This document shows, in pieces, positions 40,927 through 49,475 of a stretch of DNA of 59,787 nt. Below the pieces are notes generated by a model that saw only the letters and a list, made by a program, of their open reading frames with translations, was not told where the DNA came from and searched no databases. A program made the position numbers and the translations under genes. Each line of letters opens with the position of its first letter. Position 1 is the stretch's first letter. The stretch is from Natronomonas salinimetallica (GTDB lineage: Archaea > Halobacteriota > Halobacteria > Halobacteriales > Haloarculaceae): positions 184,292 to 244,078 of the forward strand of contig NZ_JACDNQ010000002.1 of NCBI RefSeq assembly GCF_013839515.1. The letters are read 5' to 3'.

Positions 40927-41988
40927 ATGTCCGCAGACGCCGATTTCGAGTACGAACTGCTCGCCGATCTCGTCGAGACGCCCGGCGTACCGGGCTATGA
41001 GGACCGGATTCGCAAACGGGTCCGGACGGAACTACAAGAACACGTCGACCGCCTCCGATCGGATGCCATGGGAAACCTCGTCGGCACGATCGAGGGGGCG
41101 AACCCGGAGTACGAGGTAGTCGTTGCGGCCCACGTCGACGAGATCGGCTTCATGGTCAGACACGTCGACGACGACGGGTTTCTGGAACTCGATGCGCTCG
41201 GGGGGTGGGACCCGCGGATCCTCCGCGCACAGCGGGTCACAGTCCACACCGAGGACGGGGACCTACCGGGGGTGATCGGGGCAGTGCCGCCACACACGCT
41301 GACGGACGAACGGGCGGAGGCCGACGCCGAAATCGAGGACGTACGCGTCGACCTCGGTCTCGATGCCGATGCCGTCGACGGCCGCGTTTCGGTCGGCGAC
41401 CTGGTCACGATGGACGGCCGGACCGAACGCGTCGGCGAGTTCGTCACCGGAAAGTCACTCGACAACCGGGTGTCGGTACTCGCGGTCATCGAGGCGGCCC
41501 GCCGGATCGACGACCCGGACGTGACGATCCACCTCGCCGCGACGACACAGGAGGAGGTCGGCCTCCGGGGTGCCTCGGCGCTCGGCGTCGATTTGGATCC
41601 GGATCTCGTGCTCGCGATGGATACGACGGTCGCGAACGACGTTCCCGGGTTCGAGGCCGGCGAGCAGGTGACTCGGCTCGGCGAGGGGGCGGCGATCAAA
41701 CTGAAGGATTCGAGCGCGATCACGAACCACAAACTCCACCGGCGGATCCGCGAGGTGGCCGAAACGCACGGGATCGGATACCAACTCGAGGTGCTTCCGG
41801 CCGGCGGGACGGATACGGGCGGTCTCCAGCGGGCCGGCGGTGCACGCCCGGCGGGTGCGATCTCGATTCCGACACGGTATCTGCACACGCCGACGGAAAG
41901 CGTCCACAGCGGCGACCTGTCGGCGGCGATCGAGTTGCTCGTCGCGACGCTGGAGACCGAGGACGGCACCTACGACTACCGGCTGTGA
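40927..41988 (+). CDS. M42-family metallo-aminopeptidase
   Basis: A 353-residue co-catalytic metallopeptidase. Metal ligands fit M42: AAHVDEIGFMVR near residue 75, KSLDNRVSVLA near 178, TTQEEVGLRGA near 208, AMDTTVANDV near 233 and TRYLHTPTESVHS near 317. The family forms large tetrahedral aminopeptidase (TET) shells in archaea. The likely role is trimming of peptides after proteasome action. The start MSADADFEYELLADL at 40927 is the first and only sensible Met. About 80 nt after the NAD kinase-like gene on the same strand. Confidence 0.9.
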   Translation: MSADADFEYELLADLVETPGVPGYEDRIRKRVRTELQEHVDRLRSDAMGNLVGTIEGANPEYEVVVAAHVDEIGFMVRHVDDDGFLELDALGGWDPRILRAQRVTVHTEDGDLPGVIGAVPPHTLTDERAEADAEIEDVRVDLGLDADAVDGRVSVGDLVTMDGRTERVGEFVTGKSLDNRVSVLAVIEAARRIDDPDVTIHLAATTQEEVGLRGASALGVDLDPDLVLAMDTTVANDVPGFEAGEQVTRLGEGAAIKLKDSSAITNHKLHRRIREVAETHGIGYQLEVLPAGGTDTGGLQRAGGARPAGAISIPTRYLHTPTESVHSGDLSAAIELLVATLETEDGTYDYRL

Positions 41989-42122
41989 ATGCCTCCGTCC
42001 CGCTGTCATCGAGTCCCGGCGGGCGTTAGACTGGATCGATGGCCGGGACACGACGACGTCCTCCGCGCCGTGAACGACGGTCGAGGCGAGCGCCAGGCGG
42101 CGCTCGAACGGTGGGATGCGCG

Positions 42123-42860
42123 TCAGCCCCCGTCGGACGAGCGCGGTCGGATCAGATCCGCGAGCGTGACCACACAGCCGAGCAACCATCCGAGCGGGGT
42201 CGCGATCGCGATCCACATCAGGACGACGCCGATCCCTTCGAGGCTAAACGTCGCGCGGAGATACCCGTTGAGGTCGTAGACGAACAGTACGTTGTTGAGG
42301 AGGAATATCGCGAGCGCTTCGCTTCGCTCGAGGACGCCGCTCAGCGAGGGGTCGTACAGCGCCGCGACGACGGGCGGGAGAAAGACGGCGTTCATCGCGA
42401 ACGGATAGCCGAAGGCGACGGTCGTCCAGCGGCCGCCCGCCCGGGTAAATACCGCCGCCAACCCGGCCGAGAGGACGGCGACCACACTCGCCGCGCCGAC
42501 GGCGAGGACGCCATCGAACCCGAGGCGGAGTCGGACGAGCGCGGTCAGTCCGCCCCACAGGAGCGCCGTGATGAGAACGGCACCGACGACACCGAGACGA
42601 GCCGTCGCGTCGTCGAAGCGGCGGGCGTTGAACCTGACGGCGAATCCGACGAGCAACAGCGGATAGAGGAGCGCGACGATCGGGGCACCCAGCGCGCCCC
42701 AGACCCGGTATGCGACCCGATCGGTTCGGGTTCGGGGCTTCCACTTCCCGAGGACCCGGTGGACGGCGGTCCGCTGTCGGGGAAAGAGGAGCTCCATCCA
42801 CGTCTCGTGAAGCCGTACGACGTCGACTTTCATCCCCTCGACGAGGCCGCCTTCCGTCAT
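42123..42860 (-). CDS. Multispanning membrane protein of unknown family
   Basis: A 245-residue protein with about six hydrophobic segments: GAPIVALLYPLLLVGFAVRF, LGVVGAVLITALLWGGLTAL, VLAVGAASVVAVLSAGLAAV, FGYPFAMNAVFLPPVVAALY, LAIFLLNNVLFVYDLNGY and GVVLMWIAIATPLGWLLGCV. The N-terminal 40 residues are hydrophilic (MTEGGLVEGMKVDVVRLHET). I do not recognise the family. The start ATG 42860 was chosen because residues further upstream are arginine-rich and unlike membrane-protein starts. Downstream of the aldo/keto reductase, same strand. Confidence 0.7.
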   Translation of the reverse strand: MTEGGLVEGMKVDVVRLHETWMELLFPRQRTAVHRVLGKWKPRTRTDRVAYRVWGALGAPIVALLYPLLLVGFAVRFNARRFDDATARLGVVGAVLITALLWGGLTALVRLRLGFDGVLAVGAASVVAVLSAGLAAVFTRAGGRWTTVAFGYPFAMNAVFLPPVVAALYDPSLSGVLERSEALAIFLLNNVLFVYDLNGYLRATFSLEGIGVVLMWIAIATPLGWLLGCVVTLADLIRPRSSDGG

Positions 42861-42924
42861 ACTACACCCGTTCCTTCGGGCACAAAAATAGGTTCCGGCC
42901 CGGAGCGACGCCGTCAGCCGACGC

Positions 42925-43749
42925 CTACCACGAACGCGGGCCGAAGTCGGGGTCGACAAACCGGCGCTCGGTGTCGATGCCGTCGATACGTTCGATCTCG
43001 TCGTCGCTCAATTCGAGTTCCAGTGACGTCCAGTTGTCGCGGATGTGGTCCGCGCCGGTCGCTTTCGGGATCGGAGTGACCCCCTTGGCTCTGAGCCACG
43101 CGAGGCTCACCTGCGCTTCGCTGACGCCGCGGTCGTCGGCGATCGCGGAGAGCACATCGACGTCGAAGACGTTACCACGGGCCAGCGGCGAGTACGCGAC
43201 GACCTCGATCCCGGCGTCGGCACAGAACTCGCGGAGTTCGCGCTGTTGGAGCAGCGGATGGATCTCGATCTGATTCGCGAAGACCGGCGTATCGAGGACC
43301 GACTGTGCGGTCTCGATGTGGGTCGGCTCGAAGTTCGACACACCGATACGCTCGGTTTTGCCCGCGTCGCATAGCTCCTCGAAGGCCGACAGCGTCTCCT
43401 CGGGATCGTAGGTACGGGCCGGCCAGTGGACGTACAACAGGTCGACGTACTCCGTACCGAGCTTTTCGAGGCTCTCTTCGGTCGATTCGAGTACGTCTTC
43501 GTGGGCGAGTTCGTCGATCCAGACTTTGGTCGCCAAAAAGACGTCCTCACGATCGACGTCGGCGGCAGCGATCCCGCGGCCGACCGCCGCCTCGTTGCCG
43601 TATATCTGGGCCGTATCGACGTGTCTGTATCCGGTCTCGAGCGCGGTCCGGACGGACTCGGCACAGGCCTCCGGATCCTCGTTTTGCCAGGTACCGAGGC
43701 CGAATCCCGGCATGCCGTTTCGGTCGGGGACGGGCGTTCGTTGCGTCAT
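42925..43749 (-). CDS. Aldo/keto reductase
   Basis: A 274-residue TIM-barrel oxidoreductase using NADPH. The catalytic tetrad is visible: Asp and Tyr in HVDTAQIYGNE near residue 45, Lys in FLATKVWIDE near 73 and His in LLYVHWPART near 108. The NADPH-binding C-terminus is GVTPIPKATGADHIRDNW. The carbonyl substrate is unknown. The start ATG at 43749 (MTQRTPVPDRNGMPG) was chosen since it matches the family; a much longer open frame continues upstream but crosses the divergent promoter. Confidence 0.92.
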   Translation of the reverse strand: MTQRTPVPDRNGMPGFGLGTWQNEDPEACAESVRTALETGYRHVDTAQIYGNEAAVGRGIAAADVDREDVFLATKVWIDELAHEDVLESTEESLEKLGTEYVDLLYVHWPARTYDPEETLSAFEELCDAGKTERIGVSNFEPTHIETAQSVLDTPVFANQIEIHPLLQQRELREFCADAGIEVVAYSPLARGNVFDVDVLSAIADDRGVSEAQVSLAWLRAKGVTPIPKATGADHIRDNWTSLELELSDDEIERIDGIDTERRFVDPDFGPRSW

Positions 43750-43902
43750 CACCCCAGGATAGTGGCCTCGGCGGAAAAACGGTTCGGGATGTCCGACCGT
43801 CGCCCGGGGACTGTCCTCGGGAGCGAACGGCGTGCGCCCTCGCGGTATTAAAAGGATCGTAACTGATGGGTTATTTATGCCGCAACGCATAATCCCGAGC
43901 AT

Positions 43903-45276
43903 ATGCCCCCCGAATCGTACGACATCGTCGTCGTGGGCGGCGGAACGTCCGGGTGTTTCGCCGCGGCGACGGCAGCCCGAGAGGGCCTCGAGGTCGCCCT
44001 CCTCGAGCGGAAGAGCAAAGCGGACGGCGGCCGGATCGCCTGCGGTGACGCCATCAAGGGAACGAGCACGTTCCCCGACGTCATCGATCTCGAATATCTC
44101 CGCGAGGAATCGTTCACCAACGAGGGAATCACGCTCGCTCGCTTCGAGAACCCCAAAACCGACCAGGACCTCGACATCGGCTTTCGAGGCGGCAAGGGCG
44201 CGATCGTCGATCGCAAGCGCTACGGCGAGGTCCTCCTGGAAGAAGCCGATCGCGCCGGCGCGGAAATCCACTACGAGACGGTCGTCCAGGACGTCGTCCA
44301 AAACGGCGCGGTGACGGGCGTTACCGCGACGAAACGCGGCTCTGTCACCGAGTACGAGGCCGACGTGGTCCTCGACGCCGCCGGGTCGCTGTCGTTGCTC
44401 CAGGACAAAGCCGACTTCGAGGGGACGACGTTCGATACGAACGTCAACTACCAGCAGTTCTGCTCGGCCTACCGGGAGGTCATCGAACTCGACGAACCCG
44501 TCGAGTGGCACAACGCTATCGTGTTCAAACCGACCGCCGAACTCGGCTACCTGTGGTATTTCCCGCGGACACCGACGGAGATCAATGTCGGCCTGGGCTT
44601 TCAGATGAACAAAGAGCCGATGGAACTGGTCGAACACCTCAAACGCGACGTTCGAAACCGCGAGGAGTTCAAGGGCGCGACCGTAAAAAACAAACTCGGC
44701 GCGGCGTTGCCCACGCGGCGGCCCTACGACTCGGCGGTCGCGCCCGGCTACATGGCGGTCGGGGACGCCGCTGCTCACGTCAATCCCTGTACCGGCGGCG
44801 GGATACCGGGCGCGGCGAAGGCCGGCACGTGGGCCGCCGAGGCCGCGATGGACGCCATCGCCGACGGCCGAGCCGACGACGAGGACGCGCTATGGGAGTA
44901 CAACCGCCGCGTCCAGACGGATTTCGGCAAGCGCTTCGCCGCCATGGATCTCTACAACATCTGGGGCGGCACCTACGACGTCGACGAACTCGTCGATGTC
45001 GTGAGCGCGATGCCCGGCCAACAGCTCGCCGACGCGCTCGCCCTGGAGGGGACCGCCTCGATGGGGTGGCCGCTGAAGATCAAGACCGCGATCAAGACGT
45101 TCGGCCACTGGTCGACGCTGTTCGAATTGAAGAAACTCAACGGGCTCGCGACCGAACTGAAGTCGGTCTACGACGACTACCCGACGACCAGCGGCGGCTT
45201 CGATTCGTGGCGCTCGCGCCGGGACAGCGTCATGGACGACGTCTACGAGGTCTCGGGCGCGGAGCCGAAATACTGA
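43903..45276 (+). CDS. Geranylgeranyl reductase family flavoprotein
   Basis: A 457-residue FAD-dependent reductase. The dinucleotide fold YDIVVVGGGTSGCFAAATAA is at residues 6-25, followed by ACGDAIKG and, near residue 280, YMAVGDAAAHVNPCTGGGIP for FAD binding. The family saturates the isoprenoid chains of archaeal membrane lipids (digeranylgeranylglycerol lipids) or of quinones. The ATG at 43903 directly precedes the fold. It stands alone, divergent from the aldo/keto reductase. The exact lipid substrate is unknown. Confidence 0.9.
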   Translation: MPPESYDIVVVGGGTSGCFAAATAAREGLEVALLERKSKADGGRIACGDAIKGTSTFPDVIDLEYLREESFTNEGITLARFENPKTDQDLDIGFRGGKGAIVDRKRYGEVLLEEADRAGAEIHYETVVQDVVQNGAVTGVTATKRGSVTEYEADVVLDAAGSLSLLQDKADFEGTTFDTNVNYQQFCSAYREVIELDEPVEWHNAIVFKPTAELGYLWYFPRTPTEINVGLGFQMNKEPMELVEHLKRDVRNREEFKGATVKNKLGAALPTRRPYDSAVAPGYMAVGDAAAHVNPCTGGGIPGAAKAGTWAAEAAMDAIADGRADDEDALWEYNRRVQTDFGKRFAAMDLYNIWGGTYDVDELVDVVSAMPGQQLADALALEGTASMGWPLKIKTAIKTFGHWSTLFELKKLNGLATELKSVYDDYPTTSGGFDSWRSRRDSVMDDVYEVSGAEPKY

Positions 45277-45314
45277 TACGCCACGCCGGCGCGACCCCCG
45301 CCCGAAGTCGACCG

Positions 45315-45692
45315 CTACGAACCGTCAGATGCCGACGCGGCGGCGTTCGCTTCGACCCACTCGGCGAGGTCGTCACCACCAACAAATCCCTCCGCGCGCC
45401 GTGAGACCGGCTCGCCGCCGACGAAACAGACGAAAAGCGGGACGCTCCGGACGTCGAAGCGTTCGACGAGCGGCGGGTCGTCGCGTGGATTTATACGCCC
45501 GACACGGACGTCGAGTTCGCGGGCGAGGTTTCCGAGTACCGGCCCCATGCTCCGACAGATCCCACAGCCGTCGGTGTAGAACTCGACCAACGCGACGTCG
45601 GCCGCCGATACGAACGCCTCGAGTGCCCGCTCGTCGTCGAGTTCGACGGGACGGTCGTGTCCGGTCAACGTGTTCGGATCGCTATTGCTCAC
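45315..45692 (-). CDS. Thioredoxin family protein
   Basis: A 125-residue thioredoxin-fold protein with active-site motif CGIC in FYTDGCGICRSMGP near residue 42, followed by RSVPLFVCF (cis-Pro loop). A GTG start at 45692 gives the compact form beginning VSNSDPNTLTGHD; it lies about 25 nt downstream of a TTTATATA TATA box (about 45714-45721), fitting a leaderless transcript. The terminal AAASASDGS tail is disordered. Adjacent sulfur-related genes suggest a role in reducing sulfane sulfur or disulfides. Confidence 0.88.
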   Translation of the reverse strand: MSNSDPNTLTGHDRPVELDDERALEAFVSAADVALVEFYTDGCGICRSMGPVLGNLARELDVRVGRINPRDDPPLVERFDVRSVPLFVCFVGGEPVSRRAEGFVGGDDLAEWVEANAAASASDGS

Positions 45693-45745
45693 AACGCACA
45701 CTATTACGGGCCAGAGGTATATAAACGCTCCTCGCGGCCACGCGC

Positions 45746-46987
45746 TCACTCGAGGGACGCCGCCCAGGCGGCCGGCAGCCGGGTGAAGACCTCGGCGTTC
45801 CGCGAGAGCGCTTCGACGGTGACGTACTCGTCGGCCGCGTGGACGGTGTCGGTCCCGACGGCGAATTCGACGGTCGAAATCCCCGCGTTGCGGAACTTCT
45901 TGGCGTCGCCGCCGCCGGTCGCGCTTCGGCGGTGAACGGGGGCGTCGACGACCTCGTGTGCAGTCGCCGTGACGGCCTCGACGATCGGGCAGTCGATCGG
46001 CTCGTAGGTGCCGACGGACCAACTCGCGTCAGCGATCGAGACGGCGGGGTAGTCGGCCAGACACGCGCGGATGTCGGAGAGGATCTCGCTCGTCTCGACG
46101 CCCGCCGTCAGGCGGACGTCCAGGCGTGCGCCCGCGGTACTCGGGACCGTGTTGACGCTGTCGCCACCCTCGATCGTCCCGAGGTTGACCGTCGGTCGCT
46201 CGAAGAGCTCGCGGGCGGCGGTCCCGCCCATCGACGGCTCGTAGTACGCACGCGACTCCTCGAGTATCGGCCCGAAATCGGCCGGTATCGGGAGTTCGCG
46301 GGCGGGAAGCCGGGTTCTGATGGCCTCGATGGCCGCCCAGAGCCGATCGATCGCGTTCTCGCCGAGCATCGGACGTGAACCGTGGGCGGCCCGCCCCTCG
46401 GCTTCGAGCGTCAGCCAGATACTCCCCCGGTCGGCGACGGTGACGGAGTAGCGGCCCTCCGAACACGTCGTCTCGCCGATAACGCAGGCGTCCGCGTCGA
46501 CGGCTCCCGAACCGAGTACCGTCTCGACGCCCGCTTTTCCGCCGGTCTCCTCGTCGCTGACGACCGCGAAGGCGAGATCGACCGGCGGATCCACCCCGCT
46601 CTCGACGAACGCCTCCGCGGCGTGTAGCATCGCCGCCAGCGGACCCTTCATGTCGGTCGCGCCGCGTCCGTAGAGCCTGTCGCCGTCGCGTTCGCCGAGG
46701 GGATCGAAGCGCCACTCGTCGGCGTCGAACGGCACCGTATCGAGGTGGCCGTTGTACAGAAGTGTCCGATCGCCCGTACCCGGAATCGTCGCGAGGACGT
46801 TCGGCTTCGCCGGGTCGGTCGCGACGACGTCGGTCCGGAGGCCGAGGTCGCGAAAGAACGTCTCGATCCGTTCGGCAAGCGCTTGGGTCTCGCCCGGCGG
46901 GTTCCGCGTGTCGGCCGCGAGCAGGTCGGTCGCGAGTTCGACGGTTCGCTCGGTCGATGGGGTCGGAATCTGTGGGTCCTGGGACAT
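45746..46987 (-). CDS. M20/ArgE/DapE-family amidohydrolase
   Basis: A 413-residue zinc-dependent amidohydrolase. Metal-ligand motifs: YNGHLDTVPFD (about residue 77), RGATDMKGPLAAM (about 110), SDEETGGKAG (about 144) and a C-terminal GGGDAKKFRNAG/HAADEYV pair; the dimerisation domain has GRAAHGSRPMLGENAID. This fits the ArgE/DapE/ACY1 group acting on N-acyl amino acids or succinyl-diaminopimelate; the substrate is undecided. It lies between thioredoxin and YeeE genes on the same strand and may be co-transcribed with them. Confidence 0.88.
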   Translation of the reverse strand: MSQDPQIPTPSTERTVELATDLLAADTRNPPGETQALAERIETFFRDLGLRTDVVATDPAKPNVLATIPGTGDRTLLYNGHLDTVPFDADEWRFDPLGERDGDRLYGRGATDMKGPLAAMLHAAEAFVESGVDPPVDLAFAVVSDEETGGKAGVETVLGSGAVDADACVIGETTCSEGRYSVTVADRGSIWLTLEAEGRAAHGSRPMLGENAIDRLWAAIEAIRTRLPARELPIPADFGPILEESRAYYEPSMGGTAARELFERPTVNLGTIEGGDSVNTVPSTAGARLDVRLTAGVETSEILSDIRACLADYPAVSIADASWSVGTYEPIDCPIVEAVTATAHEVVDAPVHRRSATGGGDAKKFRNAGISTVEFAVGTDTVHAADEYVTVEALSRNAEVFTRLPAAWAASLE

Positions 46988-46990
46988 GTG

Positions 46991-47032
46991 TCGTTGTCGG
47001 TCGGGTTTCGGTCGTTGTCGGTCGAGTTTCGG
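46991..47032. repeat. 21-bp tandem repeat (two copies)
   Basis: Two near-identical 21-bp units (core TCGTTGTCGGTCG, one mismatch) fill the gap between the M20 and YeeE genes and end exactly at the YeeE stop codon. Probably replication slippage. Confidence 0.85.
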
Positions 47033-47494
47033 TCAGCCGTCGCTCGCGACGCCCGCTCCGGCATCCGAACGCCGGCTTCGCCAGACGCCCTGTGCGTAGG
47101 CACCCAGAAACATTCCGGCGATCGCATAGAGGATCGGCCAGTTGCCGATGCCGAGGCTGGCGTAGCCTGCGCCGGGGCAGATCCCCGAGAGCCCCCAGCC
47201 GATGCCGAAGATCGCCCCACCGACCAGGACGTTACGGTCGAACGACTTCAGCCGGCGTCCGTAGGGTCTGTCGGTCAACGGCGCGGCCGTCCCGCGGGAT
47301 GAGAGCGTCACGATGACGAGGCCGGCGACGATCGAACCGCCGAACATCACGAAGAGGAGCCCGAGATCCTCGAACGTGAGAAAGTCGATGACGACCTCCG
47401 GTCGGGCCATGTGGCTGAACGCGAGTCCGAACCCGAAGATCAGTCCGCAGAGGAGGATCAACGGCATGAAAAGCGGGTGGCGGTTCGCGCTCAC
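47033..47494 (-). CDS. YeeE/YedE family membrane protein, C-terminal half
   Basis: A 153-residue inner-membrane protein with four hydrophobic segments. Conserved family segment GWGLSGICPGAGYASLG carries the Cys residue thought to handle thiosulfate or sulfane sulfur. The start is GTG 47494, which overlaps the stop of the upstream YeeE gene (GTGA), so the two form a coupled pair. The pair together probably makes one full-length transporter, as YeeE proteins often span two repeats. Confidence 0.87.
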   Translation of the reverse strand: MSANRHPLFMPLILLCGLIFGFGLAFSHMARPEVVIDFLTFEDLGLLFVMFGGSIVAGLVIVTLSSRGTAAPLTDRPYGRRLKSFDRNVLVGGAIFGIGWGLSGICPGAGYASLGIGNWPILYAIAGMFLGAYAQGVWRSRRSDAGAGVASDG

Positions 47495-48003
47495 GGCGTC
47501 ACCCCCATGGCCGCGACGAGGTTCGCGGTGACTATCGCGACGGTGAGGAAGGTGGCGACGCCGACGATCGAGGTCCGCGAAACGGAGCCGACACCGCAGA
47601 TCCCGTGTCCGGACGTACAGCCCTTCCCGATCCGCGTGCCGACGCCGACGAGCGTGCCGCCGACGAACAGCCGCCATGGGGCGACGTCAGTGGCCCAGGC
47701 GCTGTCCGCGAGCGACCACGGTTCGCCCTGGTAGACGACGGCGTAGACGGCCGCCCCGGCGACGATGCCGACGGTGAACACGACTCGCCAGTCCCGGGAG
47801 GGGCGATACCGCTGGAAGCGCTCCTGGGCCGAAACGTACGACAGCGTCGACTCGAGGAACGTGCTCGCGCCGGCGGTGATCCCGGTGCCGGCGTAGATCA
47901 GTGCGGTCGCAGCCCCGACGAGGATCCCGCCGACGGCGTACCGGTAGATCCCGTTCGGGAACAGCGCCTCGAGCGCGCCGGTACCGAGTAGTTCGGTTAT
48001 CAT
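47491..48003 (-). CDS. YeeE/YedE family membrane protein, N-terminal half
   Basis: A 170-residue membrane protein with five hydrophobic segments. The conserved Cys-rich segment GKGCTSGHGICGVGSVSRTS is near residue 130, matching the family signature for sulfur transport. The start at 48003 (MITELLGTGALEAL) was chosen over an upstream basic extension. It overlaps the next YeeE gene by 4 nt and lies 103 nt after the rhodanese-MBL gene on the same strand, so the three are likely one unit for importing or handling reduced sulfur. Confidence 0.88.
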   Translation of the reverse strand: MITELLGTGALEALFPNGIYRYAVGGILVGAATALIYAGTGITAGASTFLESTLSYVSAQERFQRYRPSRDWRVVFTVGIVAGAAVYAVVYQGEPWSLADSAWATDVAPWRLFVGGTLVGVGTRIGKGCTSGHGICGVGSVSRTSIVGVATFLTVAIVTANLVAAMGVTP

Positions 48004-48105
48004 AGGTGTCCTCCGGGACCGGCCTCGTACGGACTGTTGTCGTCGGTTACCGGCGAGCACCGGGGCGGAGCGGCGCTCGTCGGGAACGTGTGACGACGAT
48101 CCCCG

Positions 48106-49305
48106 TCAGTCTCTCGTGAGTGCATTCTGGCTCGCAGCGCAGTTGTTCGGACCCAGTTCGAGCGTGAAGGCCTTCTCGTCGTCGACGGACGTTTCGCCGA
48201 GGTTCGTGGCGATGATCTCCTCGTAGTTGGCCGGGTGGGGCGAAATATCGGCGAGAACGACGTCGACGAACTCGGATCTCTCCATCGAGAGGACGTCCAT
48301 CCGCGCTTTCAGCTCCCCGAGGGGGAGAGTATAGCTGCCGTCCTCGGCGGCGTCGGCCGAGTCGCTGACGTGTGCGCCGCCGATCAGCGTGTCGTCGTCG
48401 AGGGGGAGGACGCGCTCTTGGAGAGAGTCGTACAGCTGGCGGGCGGCCGCCGGTGTGCCCTCCTCGCCCGCTTCGAGGTCGGGACGGGCGACGCTCTCGA
48501 TGAGGAGGCCGTCACCGGTCGCGAGAAACGAGTCGTCGACGAGGTAGGACGTCATCCCGGAGGTGTGGCCGGGGGTAAAGACCGCCTCGATCGTCGCCCC
48601 GCCGACGGCGAACGTATCGCCATCTTCGGCCAGCGTCACATCGTCGGTGTAAGTGACACCGCGGTCGGCCGCGGCCGCGGGCAGGACCGCCTCGGCGCCC
48701 TCGTCGGCGAGATCACGGAGGCCGGAGACGTGGTCGGCATGGATGTGCGTATCGAAGGCGTACGTCAACTCGGCGTCCAACTCGGCGACGTCGGCGAGAT
48801 AGCGGTCGGTGAACGTCCGAAGTGGGTCGATCACCGCGGCTTCGGAGCCATCAACGACGAGATACCCGAGACAGCCGCTGGAGGGCCGGTGGTACTGTCG
48901 GAGCGTTCCCACGCCGTTGTAGCCCGTGACGTCGTGGGATTCGTAGATCGACGCCCAGCCGTTCATCCCGTCCTCGAGGTGATCGACGTCGTAGCCCCGA
49001 CCGGCGAGCGTGCCCGCGACGTACTCGCTCACGCCGCCTTTGACACACAGTACGGTGACGTGCTCGTCGTCGGGGATCCGCTCGTGAATCTCCCCGTCGA
49101 TCTCCTCGTCGAGGAATCGAAAATACGGGACGTTGATGCTCTCGACGTGTTCCCCGTCGATCCGCCACTCCTCGTAGTCGCTCGCCGTGCGAGTATCGAG
49201 GAGGACGACGCGCTCGCCGCGGTCGATTCGCCGCTTGAGAGCCTCCGGGCTGACCGACTCGACGGGCACGTCGGGCGCCGGAACGTCGATCGCTTCTGGA
49301 TCCAT
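48106..49305 (-). CDS. Rhodanese-metallo-beta-lactamase fusion (persulfide dioxygenase type)
   Basis: A 399-residue fusion. The N-terminal rhodanese (about 15-115) has LLDTRTASDYEEWRIDGEHV and active-site loop LCVKGGVSEYV. The C-terminal domain (about 125-390) has the metal motif DTHIHADHVSGLRDL, TPGHTSGMTSYL and the ligand DDSFLATGDGLL. ETHE1-like persulfide dioxygenases oxidise glutathione or other persulfides to sulfite; fusion with rhodanese couples sulfur transfer and oxidation. The upstream 49306-49475 region is AT-rich (GATTATTTCACAATATAATT) and holds its probable promoter. Confidence 0.88.
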   Translation of the reverse strand: MDPEAIDVPAPDVPVESVSPEALKRRIDRGERVVLLDTRTASDYEEWRIDGEHVESINVPYFRFLDEEIDGEIHERIPDDEHVTVLCVKGGVSEYVAGTLAGRGYDVDHLEDGMNGWASIYESHDVTGYNGVGTLRQYHRPSSGCLGYLVVDGSEAAVIDPLRTFTDRYLADVAELDAELTYAFDTHIHADHVSGLRDLADEGAEAVLPAAAADRGVTYTDDVTLAEDGDTFAVGGATIEAVFTPGHTSGMTSYLVDDSFLATGDGLLIESVARPDLEAGEEGTPAAARQLYDSLQERVLPLDDDTLIGGAHVSDSADAAEDGSYTLPLGELKARMDVLSMERSEFVDVVLADISPHPANYEEIIATNLGETSVDDEKAFTLELGPNNCAASQNALTRD

Positions 49306-49475
49306 CTATGTCCCCTGCATTCGTCATGCCGACGTAAAAGTCTGTGCAGTTTTGCGATTATTTCACAATATAATTGGTGAACACCCGTTCGGATGCTCGT
49401 GAACGATACCGCCGTCCGGCGAATCGGTGCGCGACGGTTCGCCGAGCGGGCCGATCGAGCAGCCGCATCGGGGTC

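Noticed and set aside
42925-44778. 617-codon frame extending the aldo/keto reductase upstream
   Set aside because: Its N-terminal half is antisense to the geranylgeranyl reductase gene and crosses the divergent promoter; the reductase family begins at 43749.
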